Shown: positions 1 through 5,851 of the stretch, piece by piece
Layout of the letters: each line of letters opens with the position of its first letter
How positions within the stretch are numbered: position 1 is the stretch's first letter
Assembly: GCA_030018795.1 (NCBI GenBank)
Contig: JASEHA010000156.1
Location: 1-5,951 of the forward strand
DNA length: 5,951 nt
Source of the DNA: a bacterium
GTDB taxonomy: Bacteria; UBA9089; CG2-30-40-21
Direction: 5' to 3'
The notes under the pieces: generated by a model
Told to the model about the DNA's origin: nothing
The model's database searches: none
Seen by the model: only the letters and a program-made list of their open reading frames with translations
Program-made: the position numbers and the translations under genes

Positions 1-182
1 ACCTGTGCTATCTCCAGTATCTCCTCATTAGGTAAAAGAACCTGTTGCTCAGCCATAAATGCAAGAATCTGATCCTTGTTAGGATAATCTCCAATGCTCA
101 ACTCTGCGATGGTTTCTTCAGAAATCCAGATGTCGAAATGCACACTCTCTTCCAACAGCTTCCTACAATACTGCCTGACGAT
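1..182 (-). pseudogene. PIN-domain (VapC-type) toxin fragment, N-terminus missing, runs off the window
   Basis: The minus-strand frame is open from just after a TGA at 183-185 to the window edge, about 60 codons. It contains FDIWISEETIAELSIGD followed by a leucine-rich stretch and LPNEEILEIAQ. This matches the middle of PIN-domain proteins of the VapC family: the strand-Ser-x5-Glu element (S21, E27 counted from the first open codon), a 'GD' turn, then a 'LP/VT-EE-ELA' helix. PIN proteins are Mg-dependent ribonucleases and typically toxins of type II toxin-antitoxin pairs. The usual first 25-30 residues, with the first catalytic acid (D/E-T-S), are absent. The frame is closed just upstream by stops, and the two other frames do not supply the missing part. 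The only in-frame starts are a TTG at 153-155 and a GTG at 141-143, both with poor Shine-Dalgarno spacing, and either would leave out the first catalytic acid. No antitoxin gene precedes it. I therefore favour a 5'-truncated remnant. The rest of the gene lies outside the window, so function cannot be excluded. Confidence 0.55.
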
Positions 183-1416
183 TCATAAACCTTAGTGGCA
201 CATCAACCAGAATAAACCTTTTCTGCCACATCATTCTTTTCTCCTCACTTTTGAGATCATCATTGCTGATAAACAACTTTTTTTCAAAATACCTTTCAAT
301 GAGAGGGAATTCTGCTCTATAAAGTCGGCATGGGAACTTGAGTTTAAGACGAATACCGTCTCTGCATTTTTTGACCTTGTATATAGGATTAACTACTAAA
401 TTTACAGGTGAAGATGCAAACAGCATTTCTGTAGAATACCTTTTGAAATACTTATCACTTTTACTTGCGGCAAGGGTAAAGTTTCCTGCATTATCTATTG
501 CCAGAGATACTGCCTCTGGCAGAGAAACCGGCTCATCATTTGCAGAGCTAAGCTCTACCACATGCTCGGACAACAAATCCTTTAGCATCCTCTCTTCTGA
601 AATCATTCTTATCTCAAGATCACCAAACAGCTTTTGGTAATGGGATAGGCTCAAGGGTGCACCAGGAAGGACATCAGGTAAGCTTGAATTATGGATATGA
701 GGGATGAGCAGGATGCCGTCCTTATTTAGAACCCGCATCATCTCCTTGCTAAACAAGTATTTTGTGTCTATGTAATGGAAGCTGTCCAGACAGACAACGC
801 TATTGAAAAAACCATCAACAAATGGAAGCATCTGACTTGCATCCCAGTCAATATACCCTGCTGCATGAGGGGCAAAAAACTCTTGGGCAAGGTAAAGGCT
901 GGTGAATCGTCTTTCGACACAAACTATTTTAGTTGCCGGGATATGCTTTGTTGCCATAAAGGCAAAATGCCCAACCCCGGCACACACATCCAGCATATAC
1001 CCACCAGCCTCTTTTATCAATGGCATGAGTGACAATGAACAAATAAAGTTTGGGGCAGAGAATCGGTATCGCAAATAAGATGTCCAATATTTCCAATTCC
1101 AAAAACTAATTATCTTCCAGAATCTTGGAGCTAAGTGAAGCCTTTTGGTCAGGCTGATAACTTTTTTCATCATCCTGCCCTCAAGCATCAGATAAAGGGC
1201 AGCATGTGTTTTCTTCCTATCCAGAAGCCTCAATGCCTTCTCACTAATTTCATCCCCCTGCAAACACAATATGCCTGAAATAATAGGGTATCTGTGGCAG
1301 GGGCATCTTAATATCCCATCAATAATCCTGGTATCCTTAACATTAATTACCTTATCTACCTGCAAACCTTCAGCACAAAACGGGCAAATCAGGTATTTGA
1401 GCAGTGTTTTTTCCAT
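163..1416 (-). CDS. Trm112-like zinc domain plus class I SAM-dependent methyltransferase
   Basis: Predicted 417-residue cytoplasmic methyltransferase that transfers the methyl group of S-adenosylmethionine to an unknown acceptor. Residues 1-53 resemble a Trm112p/UPF0434 zinc ribbon: CPFC at 11-14, a second knuckle CPCH at 38-41, then YPI-x-GI. The second knuckle reads C-x2-H (or C-x-C) instead of the usual C-x2-C. Residues 139-235 hold the Rossmann core: motif I 'LDVCAGVGHF' (142-151), the acidic end of strand 2 at E168, 'WDASQMLPF' (191-199) and 'FFNSVVCLDSFHYI' (203-216), ending in 'RVLNKDGILLIPH'. This is the Methyltransf_11 style. About 180 C-terminal residues are not recognised; they end in a basic, aromatic block with 'RFILVDVP'. 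ATG is chosen because AAAGGA (1423-1428) lies 6 nt upstream. The gene follows the pilin genes after a 191-base gap, so it may not share their transcript. The stop lies inside the PIN-like frame. Small-molecule or lipid acceptors are typical of such fusions, but the substrate cannot be read from the sequence. Confidence 0.85.
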   Translation of the reverse strand: MEKTLLKYLICPFCAEGLQVDKVINVKDTRIIDGILRCPCHRYPIISGILCLQGDEISEKALRLLDRKKTHAALYLMLEGRMMKKVISLTKRLHLAPRFWKIISFWNWKYWTSYLRYRFSAPNFICSLSLMPLIKEAGGYMLDVCAGVGHFAFMATKHIPATKIVCVERRFTSLYLAQEFFAPHAAGYIDWDASQMLPFVDGFFNSVVCLDSFHYIDTKYLFSKEMMRVLNKDGILLIPHIHNSSLPDVLPGAPLSLSHYQKLFGDLEIRMISEERMLKDLLSEHVVELSSANDEPVSLPEAVSLAIDNAGNFTLAASKSDKYFKRYSTEMLFASSPVNLVVNPIYKVKKCRDGIRLKLKFPCRLYRAEFPLIERYFEKKLFISNDDLKSEEKRMMWQKRFILVDVPLRFMNRQAVL

Positions 1417-1455
1417 CTGTTATCCTTTGATTGGTTATCACCCTCAGCTTTCAGC

Positions 1456-1468
1456 AATGGTAACCATT
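1456..1468. promoter_or_regulatory. Short palindrome AATGGT-A-ACCATT upstream of the methyltransferase
   Basis: Six-base arms flank a single central base, about 40 bases upstream of the methyltransferase ATG. A dyad of this size could be an operator, but no promoter elements are visible beside it and such short dyads arise by chance. Treat as tentative. Confidence 0.2.
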
Positions 1469-1483
1469 TACCCATTATTAAAA

Positions 1484-1504
1484 TTTGCCACAGAGGACAC
1501 AGAG
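1484..1504. repeat. CACAGAG-GA-CACAGAG dispersed-type repeat
   Basis: TTTGCCACAGAGGACACAGAG contains the heptamer CACAGAG twice (1489-1495 and 1498-1504), two bases apart. On the other strand it reads CTCTGTGTCCTCTGTGGC. From memory, near-identical words recur between genes in many environmental and candidate-phylum genomes, where they give short predicted peptides such as 'ATEDTE'. I cannot confirm copy number from one window. It lies between genes and does not interrupt any reading frame. Confidence 0.5.
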
Positions 1505-1607
1505 TTATAATGGTTTTACGTTGCTACCACCTCCCCACTTCCCACATTACGAATTGAACGCATCAAGTGGGACACAATAAGAGGCATTGCAATCGTTAGG
1601 GACTGTC

Positions 1608-2657
1608 TTACATCCCACCAAAGGCTGAATTCAATTTTCTTGGATGTACCTTAAAGGTAAGGGTATAGGTAGCGTATTCAGTCCCAACTTTCTTGGGCAA
1701 GGCAACGGTTACTGTTCCGCCTATCTGTTTTACAGTTGTTGTAGTAGTAGTTACTGAAAGGTTATTAACATCATAATAACTCAGAGAAAAGTTAGCAATA
1801 TTTTCTCCAATAATTTTTTTAGTAGTAGCATCATCGTTTACTACACGGGTAATAGTCTTTTCCTCTGCATCAAATTCATAGCTAATGACATCGCCTACAA
1901 TATATTCATCTGGAGATATTTCATCATTAGCATCTAATATATCTCCATCCCCATTCATATCTCCAAGAATAGTTTGCAATCTCTTATCTGCACCCGGATT
2001 GGTACGTATTGTTCCTGCAGCCGTATTGCTTAGCAAAACATCATCTGAACCATTTCTTTTTGTAGTTGAGATTGTGCCGTCATTGCCATTAATAATACGG
2101 CCATAAAGGATGTCATCTGTCCTCTCTACTTCCACAATTGCATCTATATCCATATATCTATTCCCATCCGTATCCCCGGGCGTGGAACGAAATTTTCCAT
2201 CCTTTCCACAGATGATAAATATTGCTCCTGTTCCTGATGTTCCTATCTGAATATCTGAGATGGCTTGTGTTCCATATTGTATTGCTGCTGGTCTAGAATC
2301 ATAATTACCATCTCCACCATCCTGGATATAAGCCTCTGTAGCAAATCTGACCCTATCAGGAGCAAGTGTCAATGTCCCGCCAGGATAGGAGGGGAGAAGG
2401 ATACACATATCCTGGAATTCATTAAGTATCCCCTTCCAAACCACATTTTCTCCTCGTTTCATTACCTTAGTCTGAGGATCACCTGTAAGCAAATCTCTTA
2501 CCTTTTGCTGTGCCTTTATATGAATATCAGTTACAAGCCATAACTTCGTAGCATTAATATAGATAGAAGTCAGGAGCATGATGATAATCCCTGTTATACC
2601 CATGGCAATAAGTATCTCTAAGAGGGTAAATCCCTTTTGATAATGTCGTAGATTCAT
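1608..2657 (-). CDS. PilW/GspJ-like prepilin (type IV pilus or type II secretion minor subunit)
   Basis: Predicted 349-residue minor pilin or pseudopilin. The N-terminus is a textbook class III signal: a short leader MNLRHYQKG, prepilin peptidase cleavage between G9 and F10, mature TLLE with Glu at mature position 5 (E14), then a hydrophobic helix to about residue 36. In the mature protein this helix anchors the subunit in the inner membrane and packs in the filament core. The body is rich in Asp, Gly, Asn and Thr. It has two acidic loops, 162-172 (DTDGNRYMDID) and 233-246 (D-x-N-x-D-G-D), resembling EF-hand/dockerin-type calcium loops. A run of six Thr (303-308) precedes the final beta-rich segment. 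I chose ATG because GAGG (2663-2666) sits 5 nt upstream. It lies 158 bases beyond the PilV-like gene and behind a possible terminator, so it may be expressed at a lower level. Length and placement after PilX/PilV-like genes favour PilW or GspJ type, but the body is too divergent for a firm gene name. Confidence 0.85.
   Translation of the reverse strand: MNLRHYQKGFTLLEILIAMGITGIIIMLLTSIYINATKLWLVTDIHIKAQQKVRDLLTGDPQTKVMKRGENVVWKGILNEFQDMCILLPSYPGGTLTLAPDRVRFATEAYIQDGGDGNYDSRPAAIQYGTQAISDIQIGTSGTGAIFIICGKDGKFRSTPGDTDGNRYMDIDAIVEVERTDDILYGRIINGNDGTISTTKRNGSDDVLLSNTAAGTIRTNPGADKRLQTILGDMNGDGDILDANDEISPDEYIVGDVISYEFDAEEKTITRVVNDDATTKKIIGENIANFSLSYYDVNNLSVTTTTTTVKQIGGTVTVALPKKVGTEYATYTLTFKVHPRKLNSAFGGM
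1920..1961 (-). other. Acidic D-x-N-x-D-G-D loop in the PilW-like protein
   Basis: This stretch encodes residues 233-246, where D233, N235, D237, G238, D239, D242, D245 and E246 line up like an EF-hand or dockerin-type calcium loop. Calcium binding by pilus tip proteins is known for PilY1-type adhesins. For this protein it is inference from the spacing of acidic residues only. Confidence 0.45.
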
Positions 2658-2721
2658 CTTTGCCTCATTTTTTATCTTTTTGTCAAGATGGCAGTATATT
2701 TACAATTAGCTGTAGAGCTGT

Positions 2722-2752
2722 AAATAAGAAAAAAGGGAGTAACAACCCCCTC
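2722..2752 (-). terminator. Terminator-like hairpin between the PilV-like and PilW-like genes
   Basis: Read on the minus strand, GAGGGGG (2752-2746), loop TTGTTA, then CTCCCTT, followed by a T-rich tract: six Ts at 2734-2729, then CTTATTT. The stem is about 7 base pairs with two G-U pairs, so it is moderate. An outer pairing AAAGGG with CCCTTT (2761-2756 with 2737-2732) is an alternative fold. It would end or reduce transcripts after the PilV-like gene. No clear promoter for the PilW-like gene follows: a TATACT box is present near 2697 without a good -35, so partial read-through is more likely than a full stop. Confidence 0.45.
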
Positions 2753-2815
2753 ATCCCCTTTATTAAGAAGGATTATTCCCTGACGACTTGAACTTTTAGT
2801 TAACTTATTCCTTGA

Positions 2816-3895
2816 TTATGTCCTTGGAGCAATAAAGACACTCAATTCTCGTTTAAGCGGTATGCTTCCTGTTATTGTCCCTGAAGTGTCCCGAATTGGT
2901 ATACTGCCCCATTCCATCTTAACCTTTGCCTTCAGATAAGTAAAGGTAGCACCAACAGGCACCTCTTCAAATGTTGGCGGCAGCTCCTCGCCATGCCAGA
3001 CCTCGTTTATCCTTTTTATCGTTGTTGTTCGAGTTGCTCCGCCATTTCTTGGTATTGTTGATGTTCCCACCCAGCCATAGATACCCATGTTTATTCTTTC
3101 TTGTTCTGGCACTATCATTGCAGTAAGGTTTCCATATGGCCTATTCCGTATCTCCTCTAATTTTTCCTCACACAGAGTCATTGCTTTGGTTGAGTATCCT
3201 GTTTGAGGCTGGACAAGAGAGGCATATCTGAATGCCTTTAAGACACAAAGAACGCTTACAACAATCACTACTGTAGCTACCAGTATCTCTACCAGGGTTA
3301 GCCCCTTTGAAGCAGTGTTCTTGGTGGCTTGTTTTTGTCCTGTTGTTTTACACCCTGATATATTCATGGCATAAAGATAAAGAACCAGAGAACTGATAAA
3401 AATAAGGATAAAAAATGCAATAGCCACCCAATCTTTCCATCCAGTCTTCTGCATCTTTTTAGCCTCTGTTGATTTTACACTCTCTTTGTCTGCAGTCGGT
3501 ATTGTCTGCTCGTTTGTTGAGACTCCCGGCACTCCTTGTACAGCTTGCTGCTGTATCCCGACAGATTTATCAGTTGGTGGTATTTGTGAAGCTTCCCTCT
3601 CTTGTATCCAGCCAGGTTTATCCGTTGATGGTGCTTGAGAAGAAATCTCTCTGCCTGCTTCTTTTTCTCCATCTATTATTCCACCAGGTGTAACACCAGC
3701 TATCTGCTTCTTCTCTTGTTCTGTCTTTTCACGGAGGTGTTGTTCGCTAATTATCCTTGCCTTGTCCTCTTCTTCCATCTTGACCAATCTTTCCACATCT
3801 TCAGGGGTAGCATTTGGTGGAATCCATTTGGCATCAACAATTGATCCAGTAGAAAAAAGTAATAAGAATATACTTATAAATATACTTTCTTTCAT
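2816..3895 (-). CDS. PilV-like prepilin fused behind a secretion signal, charged linker and extra membrane helix
   Basis: Predicted 359-residue membrane protein. Order: a signal-peptide-like hydrophobic N-terminus (about 4-20, possible cleavage after 'VDA' at 22); a charged, probably coiled segment (30-66); a Pro/Thr/Gln linker with diverged repeats (82-140); a transmembrane helix (156-176); a loop with four Lys and no acids (177-198); then a full prepilin motif 'SKG|LTLVEILVA' with Glu at mature position 5 (E203) and a second helix to about 222. The remaining 137 residues include 'LCEEKLEEIRNRPYG', typical of PilV/GspI-type minor pilins. A normal PilV leader has 6-30 residues, here it is 198. 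The ATG overlaps the upstream stop as ATGA (3892-3895), with GGAGG (3901-3905) 5 nt away, so this start is well supported and translation is probably coupled. An internal ATG at 3452-3454 has GAGG 8 nt upstream; ATG 3365-3367 has none. Minor pilin role is likely; the function of the N-terminal part is unknown. Confidence 0.8.
   Translation of the reverse strand: MKESIFISIFLLLFSTGSIVDAKWIPPNATPEDVERLVKMEEEDKARIISEQHLREKTEQEKKQIAGVTPGGIIDGEKEAGREISSQAPSTDKPGWIQEREASQIPPTDKSVGIQQQAVQGVPGVSTNEQTIPTADKESVKSTEAKKMQKTGWKDWVAIAFFILIFISSLVLYLYAMNISGCKTTGQKQATKNTASKGLTLVEILVATVVIVVSVLCVLKAFRYASLVQPQTGYSTKAMTLCEEKLEEIRNRPYGNLTAMIVPEQERINMGIYGWVGTSTIPRNGGATRTTTIKRINEVWHGEELPPTFEEVPVGATFTYLKAKVKMEWGSIPIRDTSGTITGSIPLKRELSVFIAPRT
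3230..3367 (-). other. Embedded prepilin peptidase site and pilin helix within the PilV-like protein
   Basis: Encodes residues 177-222: a Lys-containing loop, the cleavage consensus K197-G198|L199, E203 at mature position 5, and the hydrophobic pilin helix. If the first signal peptide exports the N-terminal part, the helix at 156-176 would return the chain to the cytoplasm. The cleavage site would then be cytosolic, as prepilin peptidases require. Against this simple topology, the sequence just before that helix also carries several Lys (141-154). Confidence 0.65.
3551..3652 (-). repeat. Diverged 17-residue tandem repeat in the PilV-like linker
   Basis: Residues 82-98 and 99-115 align as A/I-P-x-TDK-x3-IQ with a period of 17: T91/T108, D92/D109, K93/K110, I97/I114, Q98/Q115. 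A weaker third copy, 'TIPTADKESV', follows at 131-140. The repeats lie in the Pro/Gln-rich linker, which looks disordered and exported. Such linkers usually act as spacers. Confidence 0.45.
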
Positions 3896-5829
3896 TTCTC
3901 CCTCCAGCTAACCACATTCTGAAATTTCCCTAATACCTCACTCTCCTTTTCTTCCATAAGTGAGCCGGGTGGGAAAAGATAGATAGGGAAATTTGGATCT
4001 GCCCGATAATTGCTATGGTATCGGGTATCCTGCATTAATTGCAGTGTTCCAGAATAAACAATAGCTTCATCCTTGCCGATAAGAGAACCTCGAAACTTGG
4101 GTGAATTAGCTACCCTTCCACCAAGAAAATGCTGGGTATAATAAACACCATCAATATTGCTGATCATATTTGTGGCTGTCTCGGCATAATGATTAATCTC
4201 TTTTTTTTCCATTGGGTCCCACAATGGACCACTTTTCTTCCCGTCTCTTCTAAGTCCGTCAAAGTTTTGTAATGGTTCACTCTTATTACTATTGCCTCCA
4301 GTAGTAGATATATCCTTCCAACCATAGTTATTCTTGCGGAATTCTCCATCACCATCAAGATCCTCTGTTTCTCGCTGAAAGATACCATCCCCTTCACCTG
4401 CGTCTTTTGTCCCTGGTATACCATCTGCCCCAACATCCTCACTCCCCATTTTAAAAAGCCAATAATTTGAGTACCAGGTATTGGATGAATAATCTCCATA
4501 AACCAGACCGCCTTTTGCAGCCACTGACAGAAGATTTTTGTTGGTTGAATTATTTTCAACCCACTTATCCATCTTTGGACTGCTATTCAGTGGATGAGCT
4601 GATGTAGTACCTGGAAGACCGTCATCATTGTCTGCTATATTCAGGGTAGTATTATCCGGATACTTATAGTCAGTACCAGAAGACTTTTGCCACTGGGGAT
4701 AAGCAGACCATTCTGGTCCATTGACATATTCTATATCCCCGGCAATATACATATTCCTGCCAACATAAACAGACGCATATGGCAGTTTACCTGGGTCATC
4801 ATTAAATGTTTTAACATACCCTTTCATGATCAGATTGCCTTTAATAGCCACAGAATTACGTATCTCAATAGGCGAATCTTTTGTACCAATCAGAATCAGA
4901 TTTTCATGAGGTTCATCATCACCAAATACCCCATCATCTACAAACACCTTAGAACCTATGCTTATCTTGCCAAGAGGATGGTTATATGTCTTTGTATACG
5001 GGTCATACCCCTTAGCAATGTCTTCGTAGTATTTCATGGTCTGCATATTTGGAATAGGCTCTTTTTTCAGGCTTGGTTTTGCATATGGGTATGTTGCATA
5101 GTCAGGCGGAGGAGTTTTTAAGCCAGCCAGTCCAGCAGGCAGATAGGTGCGATTATATTTATCAAGATATGTTACATCAAGATGTGCTTCTACATTTCCA
5201 TTAACTGTTACTGCCTCTGAAGGTTTCCACGGTGAGAAGTTTCCATATATCTTCTTAAAATCAAATCTGCCGTTTGACCTCATACTACCCGGACATTGTT
5301 CACCGCCCGCATAATACCACCAGCCCCAATTGTTAAGAAAATATGCATAATCAAATACCTTTGGCATCCTGGTTGCTACATTTCTGTCTACTCTAACAAT
5401 TATCTCAATCTGTTTGGTACAGACAGAAATTACCTTTCCACCTTGTTCCCGTCCAATTATACCAGAAGCAGTAAATTTTACGTTAGCATAATCACTGCCC
5501 TCAAATATTTTTTCAGGAAAAGAAACACGCATATACTGACCTGTCTTTATCTTGACAGGCGGTAATGACCTATCCCCGCCAAAATTACGATCCCATTCAC
5601 CTTTGCAGCTTACCCAATCCTCTGATCCAAGCTTCCAGATTGCTCTTTCTGCTGCAGATTCAGCCACAGATAATGCTTCTAATCGACGCTCATAAGAACT
5701 GCCGTGTTTGATTTCGGTTTGACTGGTAACAAAAAATACAATTCCACCTATTACCAGGAGAAGAAGGAAAAACAAGGTGAGAGCCAGTGCCATACCCTTT
5801 TGTCCGGAAAGAGGCTTAGATGTATACAT
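3892..5829 (-). CDS. Large PilX-like pilus assembly protein, first gene of the operon
   Basis: Predicted 645-residue inner-membrane-anchored subunit, counted from ATG 5829. Its N-terminus is prepilin-like: MYTSKPLSGQKG with possible cleavage after G12, then a hydrophobic helix MALALTLFFLLLLVIGGIVF and a segment 'ERRLEALSVAESAAERAIWKL', characteristic of PilX_N proteins. As in many PilX relatives, mature position 5 is not Glu (it is Leu). The exported body is far longer than classical PilX (about 150-200 residues). It contains repeated short beta-strand turns such as 'VNGNVEAHLDV', 'IKGNLIMKGYV' and 'VGRNMYIAGDI', suggesting a beta-helix-like fold (possibly DUF4900 type, uncertain). Acidic loops at 465-482 and 489-497 (DLDGDGE) look calcium-binding. 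ATG is preferred over the in-frame GTG at 5842-5844 because GGAGGTGG (5835-5842) sits just upstream and the promoter places transcription near 5845. The stop overlaps the next start by four bases. Its size and surface motifs suggest a tip or adhesive role, which is inference. Confidence 0.8.
   Translation of the reverse strand: MYTSKPLSGQKGMALALTLFFLLLLVIGGIVFFVTSQTEIKHGSSYERRLEALSVAESAAERAIWKLGSEDWVSCKGEWDRNFGGDRSLPPVKIKTGQYMRVSFPEKIFEGSDYANVKFTASGIIGREQGGKVISVCTKQIEIIVRVDRNVATRMPKVFDYAYFLNNWGWWYYAGGEQCPGSMRSNGRFDFKKIYGNFSPWKPSEAVTVNGNVEAHLDVTYLDKYNRTYLPAGLAGLKTPPPDYATYPYAKPSLKKEPIPNMQTMKYYEDIAKGYDPYTKTYNHPLGKISIGSKVFVDDGVFGDDEPHENLILIGTKDSPIEIRNSVAIKGNLIMKGYVKTFNDDPGKLPYASVYVGRNMYIAGDIEYVNGPEWSAYPQWQKSSGTDYKYPDNTTLNIADNDDGLPGTTSAHPLNSSPKMDKWVENNSTNKNLLSVAAKGGLVYGDYSSNTWYSNYWLFKMGSEDVGADGIPGTKDAGEGDGIFQRETEDLDGDGEFRKNNYGWKDISTTGGNSNKSEPLQNFDGLRRDGKKSGPLWDPMEKKEINHYAETATNMISNIDGVYYTQHFLGGRVANSPKFRGSLIGKDEAIVYSGTLQLMQDTRYHSNYRADPNFPIYLFPPGSLMEEKESEVLGKFQNVVSWREK
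4339..4437 (-). other. Acidic glycine-rich calcium-loop-like region in the PilX-like protein
   Basis: Encodes residues 465-497. Two segments alternate Asp and Gly: 'DVGADGIPGTKDAGEGDG' (465-482) and 'EDLDGDGEF' (489-497), the second with D-x-D-G-E spacing like an EF-hand or thrombospondin type 3 loop. Calcium binding is inferred from residue spacing only. Confidence 0.4.
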
Positions 5830-5834
5830 TTTAA

Positions 5835-5842
5835 CCACCTCC
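5835..5842 (-). promoter_or_regulatory. Strong Shine-Dalgarno for the PilX-like gene (decides the start)
   Basis: GGAGGTGG on the minus strand, with GGAGG ending 8 nt before ATG 5829. The alternative GTG start at 5842-5844 would overlap this site and lie at the very 5' end of the expected mRNA, so the ATG is the better start. Confidence 0.8.
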
Positions 5843-5851
5843 ACTAATTAA

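Larger units (their letters stand above)
1417..1607. other. Intergenic gap between pilin and methyltransferase genes
   Basis: No convincing gene in 191 bases. It holds the CACAGAG repeat (1484-1504), a short palindrome (1456-1468) and the methyltransferase ribosome binding site. On the minus strand a GGAGGTGG sequence (1528-1535) looks like a perfect Shine-Dalgarno but has no start codon at a usable distance. The longest minus-strand frame beginning with ATG near 1585 has only 23 codons and no good ribosome binding site. I found no strong terminator and no clear sigma70 promoter for the methyltransferase. Confidence 0.6.

Noticed and set aside
338..640. Plus-strand frame of 100 codons opposite the methyltransferase
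   Set aside because: Serine-rich antisense shadow with no motif; the minus-strand frame has clear SAM-binding motifs.
1528..1535. GGAGGTGG on the minus strand as a ribosome binding site
   Set aside because: No ATG, GTG or TTG lies 5-12 nt downstream with an open frame behind it.
1734..1751. GTT/GTA triplet run as a microsatellite
   Set aside because: It is 18 bases, imperfect, and encodes six Thr in the PilW-like protein; slippage would add or remove Thr without a frame change.
2675..2690. TTGACA on the minus strand upstream of the PilW-like gene as a promoter
   Set aside because: No acceptable -10 hexamer lies 16-18 bases downstream before the start codon, and the gene start is too close.
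3469..3693. Plus-strand leucine-rich frame of 74 codons
   Set aside because: Antisense to the Gln/Lys-rich linker of the PilV-like gene, whose complement naturally reads as Leu-rich.
4164..4559. Minus-strand open frame of 131 codons
   Set aside because: Lies within the PilX-like gene in another frame; the true frame carries the pilin features and this one has no recognisable domain.
4687..5121. Plus-strand open frame of 144 codons
   Set aside because: Lies opposite the PilX-like gene, has no Shine-Dalgarno context of note and a Cys/Ile/Phe-rich composition typical of antisense shadows.
5830..5844. GTG start adding five residues to the PilX-like protein
   Set aside because: The GTG overlaps the Shine-Dalgarno and lies at the predicted transcription start; ATG 5829 has ideal spacing.
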